Source: an uncultured Bacteroidota bacterium (GTDB taxonomy: Bacteria > Bacteroidota > Bacteroidia > Chitinophagales > Chitinophagaceae). Taken from it: a stretch of DNA of 6,400 nucleotides. How positions within the stretch are numbered: the first letter of the stretch is position 1; every line of letters starts with the position of its first letter. The translations under genes were made by a program, and so were the position numbers. Location: NCBI GenBank assembly GCA_903913355.1, contig CAIWKU010000365.1, positions 1 through 6,400 of the forward strand. Reading direction: 5' to 3'. Shown here piece by piece: positions 1 to 5,663 of the stretch. The notes under the pieces were generated by a model. It did not search any database. It worked only from the letters and a program-made list of their open reading frames with translations, and was not told the origin of the DNA.

Positions 1-213
1 CAAAATAAATTATCAATTGGGGCATCTTACCGAACAGGAGATGCTGTGGTAGGTATGGTAGAATTGCAATTGAACCAGCAACTTCGTTTTGGATATGCGT
101 ATGACAAAACTTTTTCTGATCTGGGCACGCTTAATACCGGCACACACGAATTAATGTTAAGAATGGAATTTGGTTCTTCGGGAGGAAAGGTTTCCTCACC
201 AAGGTACTTTTGA
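1..213 (+). CDS. PorP/SprF family outer membrane protein, C-terminal fragment
   Basis: Frame 1 is open from the window edge to a TGA at 211-213, giving the last 70 residues; the start lies outside the window. The sequence shows alternating amphipathic strands typical of an outer membrane barrel: LSIGASYRTGDAVVGMVELQ, then LRFGYAYDKTFSDLG, then a final strand HELMLRMEFG. It ends with a short tail closing in SPRYF. The glycine/tyrosine strand pattern, the HELMLR-type last strand and the SPRYF terminus are hallmarks of the PorP/SprF family. Members are outer membrane barrels of the type IX secretion and gliding apparatus; PorP is a core component, while SprF-like paralogues serve particular secreted adhesins. 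Here it is followed after 15 bases by a PorE-like gene, the usual order for this pair, so the two are probably cotranscribed. Which paralogue this is cannot be told from the fragment. Family call fairly sure, exact role not. Confidence 0.85.
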   Translation, partial: QNKLSIGASYRTGDAVVGMVELQLNQQLRFGYAYDKTFSDLGTLNTGTHELMLRMEFGSSGGKVSSPRYF

Positions 214-228
214 TCATAATAATGGATA

Positions 229-2418
229 ATGAAAATATTTGGCTTCTATATCATTCTGCTTCTTTCTTTTTGCTGGAGCACTAACTATGCGCAGAAAGCA
301 AACCCATCCAAAGCAACCGCTTATTTTCATTTGGCAGAAAAAGAATTCCAGGATCAACGGTATACCTATGCCATTCCTTTTTATAAAGCAGCCATACAAT
401 ACAAATTACCTGCCGATTCATTGGCGATGGCTCATTTAGCAGAATCTTTCTGGAGAGTAAAAGGGTATGATTCTGCTCAGAAATATTACCTGTTGTTTGA
501 ACAAAAATTTGGACCCGGTTTCATTTCCGGTCAACGCCTGTCTGAAATATATGCATCCTTGCAGCGATACCAGGATGCTGCGAAAATTTGTGAAAGATTA
601 TTACGCAATTATCCCACACAATATGCAACCTGGGTTTCGAGCAGGCTGGAAGGTTTTAAAAATCCGGATTTATTTTTTAAAGATTCATCAGCAGTTACAA
701 TTCATCTCCTGAAACTGAATACAAAGCAACAGGATTTCAGCCCTCAATATTTTAAAGGAGGGATGGTGTTTGTTTCTAATCGGTATACAAAGGCAAACGC
801 TGAAAAAGAATTTGGATGGGATGGATTACCCTTTGCGAATATATTCTGGGTAAAAGATACCAGCGAATTGTTTTTTACGGACACCCTCCCGGCAAGATCT
901 GTTTCAGGTAGCTATAATATTTCGATTAAAGCCAATGATGATTATACGGCAAGAACCAGCAATGATAATGATATCATTATTGCGAGCAGCCTCAAGAGTG
1001 GATATACAGGAGGAGATGTTCACCGACTCCCGAAATTTACGGAAGACCTGAATGCAAAATATAATTACGGCCCTCTGTGCTTTAATAATTCAGGTACAAA
1101 AGTGTACTTTACCCGTAACACCCTAAAAGCATACAAAGGAAGGTATAACCTGGAAATTTGTGAAGCCACGCTTCTGAATAATAGTTGGACAAATGTAAAA
1201 GTGCTTCCGTTTGTAGACCCTGCTTACGATTTTTATCATCCAGCAATTAGTACAGATCAAAAAAAATTATTTTTTTGCAGTAATCGCCCGGGTGGAAAGG
1301 GGGGAAGCGATATTTATTATGTTGATCTGGGTACCGATTCAACGATGAAGACACCTATCGCACTAGACGATAAAATAAATACAGCAGGAGACGAATTATT
1401 TCCCACGGTTCAGGGTGATACACTTTATTTTAGTTCGGATGGATTACCAGGCATGGGTGGACTGGATATATATAAAACAGCACCAATAAAAAACGGCTGG
1501 AAAACACCGGTAAATCTGGGCTATCCCATCAACTCACCCTATGATGATTTTGGCTTAGTTATCAATTCAGAAAAAGAAAAAGGCCTTTTCACCAGTAATC
1601 GGTTAGGTAGTGACGATATTTTTGCTTTTGAAAATACAGGAACAAATCTGTTTAACCTCACTGGAACGGTTTTGGATAAATCTACTATGCGAAGATTGCC
1701 TGGTGCTAAAGTAGTAATCATAGAAACGGTTAACAACAAAATTTCTAAAGATTCACTGATCACAGATATTACTGGTAATTTCCGTTTCCCGATTAAATCG
1801 AATCACAGTTACCAGTTGGAATACAGCAAACAGGCGTATACAGAAGATTCAGGTATTATTGCTAAAGCAATTATTGTAAAAGATATAGACTTGAACCCCG
1901 TTCTTTTGGCACCGATACCCAAGCCGGTTGTTGTAGCAGTTACACCCGCTCCTAAACCCGCACCTGTTCCCAAAGATACTGATGGAGATGGAGTGGATGA
2001 TAGTGTAGATAAATGCCCGACTGTAAAAGGAACCAAAGAAAATTTTGGTTGCCCCGATATTCAGGCACGATTGAATGAACTGGCTAAAATGGTATTCTTT
2101 AAAACAGCCAGAGCCGAGTTACAGCCGGAGGCATTAAAGCCATTAAATGAAGTTGTGGATATTTTGATGCAATACCCTAACACTACTTTAGCTATTGAGG
2201 GACATACAGATAACCGTGCCGGAGCTGCTTATAATAAAGATCTTTCTCAAAGAAGGGCCAATTCTGTAAAAGCCTATTTAATGGCGAAGGGATTAAAAAA
2301 CAACCGATTTACGTCCGTAGTAGGGTACGGGTTGGAAAGACCTATCGCTGATAATAATACCGATGAAGGAAGGCAAATGAATAGAAGAGTTTATATAAAA
2401 GCTACTTTTGTATACTAG
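229..2418 (+). CDS. PorE-like OmpA-family periplasmic scaffold protein (TPR, PD40 propeller, CRD, TSP3 linker, OmpA C-terminal domain)
   Basis: 729 residues. A signal peptide with a hydrophobic core at about 4-17 has a likely cleavage after NYA at 21; Cys15 is not in a good lipobox. TPR-like helices cover about 27-145. PD40 propeller blades follow at about 165-470, with strands such as FKGGMVFVSNR, KVYFTRN, KLFFCSNRPGGKGGSDIYY, DTLYFSSDGLPGMGGLDIY and GLFTSNRLGSDDIF. A carboxypeptidase regulatory-like fold (FNLTGTVLDKSTMRRLPGAKV) spans about 475-545. A Pro/Val linker leads to a calcium-type TSP3 repeat (DTDGDGVDDSVDKCP, 583-597) with Cys596 and Cys608. The OmpA peptidoglycan-binding domain (about 615-729) keeps GHTDN with Asp661 and LSQRRA with Arg676, the diaminopimelate-contacting pair of the family. 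This order matches PorE of the type IX secretion system, which anchors the machine to peptidoglycan. The start at 229 gives the signal peptide; an ATG at 222 is out of frame. There is no room for a promoter after the upstream gene. Core PorE versus an adhesin-dedicated paralogue is unresolved. Confidence 0.88.
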   Translation: MKIFGFYIILLLSFCWSTNYAQKANPSKATAYFHLAEKEFQDQRYTYAIPFYKAAIQYKLPADSLAMAHLAESFWRVKGYDSAQKYYLLFEQKFGPGFISGQRLSEIYASLQRYQDAAKICERLLRNYPTQYATWVSSRLEGFKNPDLFFKDSSAVTIHLLKLNTKQQDFSPQYFKGGMVFVSNRYTKANAEKEFGWDGLPFANIFWVKDTSELFFTDTLPARSVSGSYNISIKANDDYTARTSNDNDIIIASSLKSGYTGGDVHRLPKFTEDLNAKYNYGPLCFNNSGTKVYFTRNTLKAYKGRYNLEICEATLLNNSWTNVKVLPFVDPAYDFYHPAISTDQKKLFFCSNRPGGKGGSDIYYVDLGTDSTMKTPIALDDKINTAGDELFPTVQGDTLYFSSDGLPGMGGLDIYKTAPIKNGWKTPVNLGYPINSPYDDFGLVINSEKEKGLFTSNRLGSDDIFAFENTGTNLFNLTGTVLDKSTMRRLPGAKVVIIETVNNKISKDSLITDITGNFRFPIKSNHSYQLEYSKQAYTEDSGIIAKAIIVKDIDLNPVLLAPIPKPVVVAVTPAPKPAPVPKDTDGDGVDDSVDKCPTVKGTKENFGCPDIQARLNELAKMVFFKTARAELQPEALKPLNEVVDILMQYPNTTLAIEGHTDNRAGAAYNKDLSQRRANSVKAYLMAKGLKNNRFTSVVGYGLERPIADNNTDEGRQMNRRVYIKATFVY

Positions 2419-2466
2419 TAAGTCTGATAAAATGTAAGAATCGAGAACCGATCAAAAAAGCCTGAT

Positions 2467-2874
2467 ATGCCAGTAAAATATAAATACCTGATATTTACTT
2501 TTCTGTTAGTGATTTTTCTGGAATTTGCGTATGCCCGGGTGCAGACTTCTGGGTATCTCAGGATTGGAAATACAGATACAACTTCCATACCCTTGCGATT
2601 AGGGAAATACAATATTTATTCCGGTATCCCAACTATGTATATCGGGAAATTTGAATTAAAGGCTGGAGGCCAATATATAGTTGCTCTCAGCAGCGATGAA
2701 GACAGTTATGCTACCGGCACTTACCTATACAATCCGGCTACCAGTACCATCGAATGGAAAACAGGGTTTTTCTGGCAAAAAAAATGGGGAGGAAAAATTA
2801 CCAGCTCAGGTAGCTCAGGTAATATTCGTATCCAATTCAACAGGGTTACCTACGGGGATGCAGCCGGTAACTAA
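2467..2874 (+). CDS. Small secreted protein of unknown function, beta-rich
   Basis: 135 residues; not assigned to any family I can name. It opens with a clear signal peptide: basic MPVKYKY, hydrophobic LIFTFLLVIFLEF, and AYA at 21-23 as a type I cleavage site, leaving about 112 mature residues. There is no cysteine, so it is neither a lipoprotein nor disulfide-bonded, and no type IX C-terminal sorting domain is evident. The mature part looks all-beta, with the strands LRIGNTD, YNIYSG, MYIGKFEL, QYIVALS, TGTYLYN, STIEWKTGFF and IRIQFNRVTY. The most family-like stretch is 84-100, GxYxYxPxTxxIxWxxG, followed by an aromatic/basic FFWQKKWGG. An A-rich leader (CAAAAAAG, 2452-2459) precedes the ATG, a normal Bacteroidota start context. 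It lies 48 bp after the PorE-like gene and may share its transcript. Strongly coding in composition, but the function is unknown; an envelope or extracellular location is the only supported inference. Confidence 0.75.
   Translation: MPVKYKYLIFTFLLVIFLEFAYARVQTSGYLRIGNTDTTSIPLRLGKYNIYSGIPTMYIGKFELKAGGQYIVALSSDEDSYATGTYLYNPATSTIEWKTGFFWQKKWGGKITSSGSSGNIRIQFNRVTYGDAAGN
2803..2820 (+). repeat. Two-copy 9-bp tandem repeat inside the small secreted protein gene
   Basis: AGCTCAGGT occurs twice back to back, in frame, encoding Ser-Ser-Gly twice (residues 113-118). It sits in a probable flexible loop between the KKWGGKI and NIRIQF strands. This is a small in-frame duplication that could expand or contract without breaking the frame; two copies alone are weak evidence of a variable site. 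Confidence 0.6.
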
Positions 2875-2916
2875 AATCTCCCACAGTTTTAATTGTAAGG
2901 TGGTAAAGAGTTCATT

Positions 2917-2942
2917 CTTATTCAGAATTCATTCAGAATAAG
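2917..2942. promoter_or_regulatory. 26-bp near-perfect palindrome, candidate operator for the receptor gene
   Basis: Eleven of the thirteen base pairs about the centre (2929/2930) are complementary. The outer arms are CTTATTC (2917-2923) and GAATAAG (2936-2942). Each half also contains ATTCAGAAT (2920-2928 and 2931-2939), itself a dyad with a one-base centre, and the two copies are spaced 11 bp apart, about one helical turn. The element ends four bases before a TAnnTTTG -7 box and covers the place expected for the -33 element. This is the geometry of a dimeric or tandem-dimer repressor/activator site. Alternatively it is an RNA hairpin at the 3' end of the upstream gene, but only a short GTTTTG follows eight bases later, which argues against a good intrinsic terminator. 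The regulator is unknown. Confidence 0.5.
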
Positions 2943-2946
2943 GGAA

Positions 2947-2954
2947 TAGTTTTG
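2947..2954 (+). promoter_or_regulatory. Candidate -7 promoter element of the outer membrane receptor gene
   Basis: TAGTTTTG is an exact match to the Bacteroidota primary sigma -7 consensus TAnnTTTG, 27 bp ahead of the start codon at 2982. A good TTG is not seen at the expected -33 distance; the region there is TTC/ATTC inside the palindrome, so activity may depend on a bound factor. Predicted transcripts would start around 2958-2962 with a leader of about 20 bases. Confidence 0.55.
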
Positions 2955-2981
2955 CCCTTGAATGGTTAAAATAATTCCTTA

Positions 2982-5450
2982 ATGCGAGTATCCGGTATCC
3001 TTCTTTTATCAATTTTGTTTTCTTTTATGGGCAGGGCCCAGTCTCCAATTACCACAAAAATATCCGGTAAAGTGATTGATGCCGTTACCCAAAAACCTGT
3101 TGAATACGCAACGATTACGATTAAAGATAAACAACTGAAAACCATAAATGGAACGGTTACCGATGCCAAAGGGCAATATGAAATTACTGGCCTTACCCAG
3201 GGCGCATATACTTTACTAGTCGATTTTATTGGGTATAAGCGTTATCAATTGGACACCTTACGGATTCCGGATACTAAGAAAAATATACTTGTCAAAACAA
3301 TCCAGCTTTCTGCATTGGGAGAAACCCTGGCTTCTGTAACAGTTACTTCCAAAGCACCGATTGTTGAAAATAAAATAGATAAGATTGTTTACAATGCCGC
3401 TAATGATATTACTTCACAGGGAGGGGTTGCATTAGATGTATTGAAGAAAGTGCCTCAGGTAACTGTAGATATTGATGGCAATGTGGAACTGCAGGGAAAT
3501 AGCAGCATTCGATTCCTGATCAATGGCAAACCATCAAGCGTATTTGGTAATAACCTGGCAGATGCCCTTGCCTCCATCCCCGCCAGTCAGATCAAAAGTA
3601 TTGAAGCCATCACTAGTCCCGGTGCCAAATATGACGCACAAGGTACAGGAGGAATTATCAATATAATTCTGAAAGACAGTAAAGTACAGGGTTATAATGG
3701 AAGTATTAATCTGGGAGCAGGATCAAGGCTTGAAAACGGCTCAGTTAACCTCAATATAAGACACCATAATTTCGGGGTCAATGCTTTTTTTAGTGGGAAC
3801 GCACAATTAAGCTCACATAAACCCATATTACAGGACCGACTTTCGAAAGATACTGCAACAAAACAAAGCACCCACTTAGTACAGAATGGGTATACAGATT
3901 TTGACAGAAACGGCTACCAATCCGGAATTGGCTTTGACTGGAGCATATCCAAAAAGGATAACCTTACCGGGTCATTTGGGTATAATCATTTTAGTAACCA
4001 TAACAGGGGAATTACGAATCAGGAACAGGCAATACTGGATAATAATGGTAACCTGATATCAGATATATTCAATGCAAGGAATGCAGATAATCATTCACAT
4101 ACTGAGTCATTTGACTGGAGCCTGAATTATAAAAAGAAGTTTGCAAAAGACGGACAGGAACTGGATATTCTTTACACAAATGGATATGATCGTCCAAACA
4201 CAAATTTTGCCCAAATACAAACGTATGCCGGACAACCCCTGCCTTTTGCCGGAACCTATAGTAACAATCCGGGAACAGATAAAGAAACTAACCTGTCTAT
4301 TGACTATACACAGCCTGTTACAGAACATTTTCTTATAGAAACGGGATTGAAAACAGTATGGCAAAATATTTACAGTTTAGCAGATGTTTCAATATTAAAC
4401 ACGGTAACAAATTCCTATGCAAAAGACCCCACACAGTCTTATCAACTGAATTATGACAGAAAGGTATATGCCGCATACGTATCCACTAATTTTTCTATTG
4501 GAAAAATAATCAATATTAAATCAGGGCTTCGTTTAGAACATACAGATACAAAAATCGATTTTCCTAATACCCTGATACCATCATATAATACACTGGTACC
4601 ATCTATTATTGTATCGCATAATTTCAGTGAAGGGAAAACCATTAAACTGGCATATACAAACCGGATTGAAAGACCCGATTATCGGGATATTAACCCATTT
4701 CTGAACCTCGCAGATCCCTATAATATTACCACGGGCAATCCGCTTTTGCAACCTGAAATTGGCAATAATTTTGAATTGGGTTACAATCGCACATTTGAGA
4801 ATGGAGGAAGTTTATATATTTCAATTGTATCCCGGTTTAATACGCATGATATTAAACCCTATACTTTATTTTATCCAACTTTTAAGATTGGCGACTCGAT
4901 TTATCATAATGTATCCGTTGCAACACGTTTGAATATTGGGTTGGAGAATAGAACCGGTATTAGTATCTCCGGGTCAATGCCTATTACAAAGGATCTCAAT
5001 ATTCGTACGAATATGTTTATTTCAAACAGACATGTGGTAAACCAATTAAATGCAAACAGCACAACAGATGGATTAGATGGCCGATTAAATATAAATGCAA
5101 CTTACCAGCTACCCAAAAATCTTGTTTTAGAAGGTTTTGCAAATTATAATACTTCTGTAAATAATATACAGGGAAAGCAACCCCAATTTTTTGCATATAC
5201 AGTTGCCTTTCGTAAGTTCTTCTTAAATAAAAAAATGAGTTTCGGTTTTACAGCCACCAATCCATTCAGCCAATACATTCAGCAGGTAACTACGGTAACT
5301 ACCGAAAACTATACATCCTATTATCTCCGGCAAGTTCCATACCGCTCATTTGGTATCAGTTTTACCTACAAATTCGGAAAACTGGAGTTTAAAAAATCAA
5401 AAGAAGAAGACAAGAGCTTCTTAAACAACCCGCCGGCAGTAGATAATTAA
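2982..5450 (+). CDS. Outer membrane beta-barrel / TonB-dependent receptor-like protein (CRD, plug, OMP_b-brl_3-type barrel)
   Basis: 822 residues. The signal peptide MRVSGILLLSILFSFMGRA is probably cut before Gln20. Residues 26-95 form a carboxypeptidase regulatory-like domain (KISGKVIDAVTQKPVEYATI, then GTVTDAKGQYEITGL). A plug domain at about 120-231 has VENKIDKIVYN, LDVLKKVPQVTVDIDGNVEL, IRFLINGKPSSVFG and GTGGIINIILK. The rest, to about 803, is barrel strands, including the family signature ERPDYRDINPF (563-573) and GNPLLQPE (585-592). The last strand, FGISFTYKFGKLEF (790-803), is followed by a charged tail to 822. This is the Bacteroidota outer membrane beta-barrel family related to TonB-dependent receptors. 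Such proteins sit in the outer membrane and probably import a ligand using TonB energy, but the substrate is not readable. No clear TonB box and no SusD-like partner are visible, so a polysaccharide SusC role is not supported. The start at 2982 is chosen because it gives the signal peptide and follows the promoter candidate. Confidence 0.88.
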   Translation: MRVSGILLLSILFSFMGRAQSPITTKISGKVIDAVTQKPVEYATITIKDKQLKTINGTVTDAKGQYEITGLTQGAYTLLVDFIGYKRYQLDTLRIPDTKKNILVKTIQLSALGETLASVTVTSKAPIVENKIDKIVYNAANDITSQGGVALDVLKKVPQVTVDIDGNVELQGNSSIRFLINGKPSSVFGNNLADALASIPASQIKSIEAITSPGAKYDAQGTGGIINIILKDSKVQGYNGSINLGAGSRLENGSVNLNIRHHNFGVNAFFSGNAQLSSHKPILQDRLSKDTATKQSTHLVQNGYTDFDRNGYQSGIGFDWSISKKDNLTGSFGYNHFSNHNRGITNQEQAILDNNGNLISDIFNARNADNHSHTESFDWSLNYKKKFAKDGQELDILYTNGYDRPNTNFAQIQTYAGQPLPFAGTYSNNPGTDKETNLSIDYTQPVTEHFLIETGLKTVWQNIYSLADVSILNTVTNSYAKDPTQSYQLNYDRKVYAAYVSTNFSIGKIINIKSGLRLEHTDTKIDFPNTLIPSYNTLVPSIIVSHNFSEGKTIKLAYTNRIERPDYRDINPFLNLADPYNITTGNPLLQPEIGNNFELGYNRTFENGGSLYISIVSRFNTHDIKPYTLFYPTFKIGDSIYHNVSVATRLNIGLENRTGISISGSMPITKDLNIRTNMFISNRHVVNQLNANSTTDGLDGRLNINATYQLPKNLVLEGFANYNTSVNNIQGKQPQFFAYTVAFRKFFLNKKMSFGFTATNPFSQYIQQVTTVTTENYTSYYLRQVPYRSFGISFTYKFGKLEFKKSKEEDKSFLNNPPAVDN

Positions 5451-5470
5451 TAATTAACAATTTAATTATT
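5449..5470 (+). terminator. AT-only hairpin overlapping the receptor stop codon, weak terminator candidate
   Basis: AATAATTAA (5449-5457) and TTAATTATT (5462-5470) form a perfect 9-bp stem around a CAAT loop, starting inside the TAA stop. The stem has no G-C pair and is followed by GGGTTGG rather than a T-tract, so it is a poor intrinsic terminator. It may protect the 3' end or simply reflect AT richness. Confidence 0.25.
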
Positions 5471-5663
5471 GGGTTGGTGCCCCTGTTTACTAAAAATGAG
5501 TGAAGTCATTTAATTACCTGTGATACCCTTTGTAGTTTCTTATAACCCCATGATGTAATAATTATAAATTATTAATTATTCATTGCCTCCCCTCCCCGTT
5601 TATCCGAATTTCTGGCTAATTCCAAAACTTCCCCCTATCTTAGGAAGACCAAAAAAAATAGCT
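5451..5663. other. AT-rich intergenic region between receptor and M13 peptidase genes
   Basis: This 213-bp gap has no credible ORF. It contains three short stems: the AT-only hairpin at its left edge; AAATGA/TCATTT (5494-5499 and 5506-5511) around a GTGAAG loop; and TAATAATT/AATTATTA (5556-5563 and 5567-5574) around ATA. The 13-mer at 5443-5455 is the exact reverse complement of 5567-5579, so a longer foldback is also possible. A pyrimidine-rich run (CCTCCCCTCCCC, 5586-5597) lies ahead of the peptidase promoter candidate. No recognisable riboswitch or small RNA. Confidence 0.4.
5636..5643 (+). promoter_or_regulatory. Candidate -7 promoter element of the M13 peptidase gene
   Basis: TATCTTAG matches five of the six fixed positions of TAnnTTTG and lies 20 bp before the start codon. 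TTTCTG at 5609-5614 could act as a weak -33 element at a spacing of about 21 bp. The leader after it is short and A-rich (AAAAAAAA, 5651-5658), as usual for Bacteroidota starts. The element also overlaps a small CCTA/TAGG dyad. Moderate to weak support. Confidence 0.35.

Noticed and set aside
222..284. Upstream ATG at 222 as an alternative start for the PorE-like gene.
   Set aside because: It is in a different frame and terminates after about 20 codons; ATG 229 gives a proper signal peptide.
214..399. Reverse-strand open frame opposite the start of the PorE-like gene, and similar reverse-strand frames at 1539-1763, 1809-2036, 2415-2612, 2966-3169, 4107-4364 and 4451-4642.
   Set aside because: All lie mostly or wholly opposite well-supported genes, and none shows a recognisable domain or promoter.
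2777..2784. Run of eight A in the small secreted protein gene, with an open alternative frame continuing to 2941, as a possible phase-variable frameshift site.
   Set aside because: The in-frame continuation gives a coherent beta-type C-terminus (GKITSSGSSGNIRIQFNRVTY), while the shifted frame gives unstructured sequence that runs into the palindrome and promoter region. A8 runs are common in such AT-rich genomes.
2917..2954. Intrinsic terminator of the small secreted protein gene.
   Set aside because: The stem is AT-rich with an internal mismatch and a tight loop, and the only T-run (four T) starts eight bases after the stem; the operator reading fits the adjacent TAnnTTTG better, although a dual role is not excluded.
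2982..5450. SusC-type glycan importer of a polysaccharide utilisation locus.
   Set aside because: There is no SusD-like gene, glycoside hydrolase or hybrid regulator in the window, and the ERPDYRDINPF/GNPLLQPE signature points to the other barrel family.
5494..5511. Small ORF or hairpin around ATGAGTGAAGTCATT in the receptor-peptidase gap.
   Set aside because: The ATG frame stops after five codons and the 6-bp stem is mostly A-T; nothing supports a gene or terminator.
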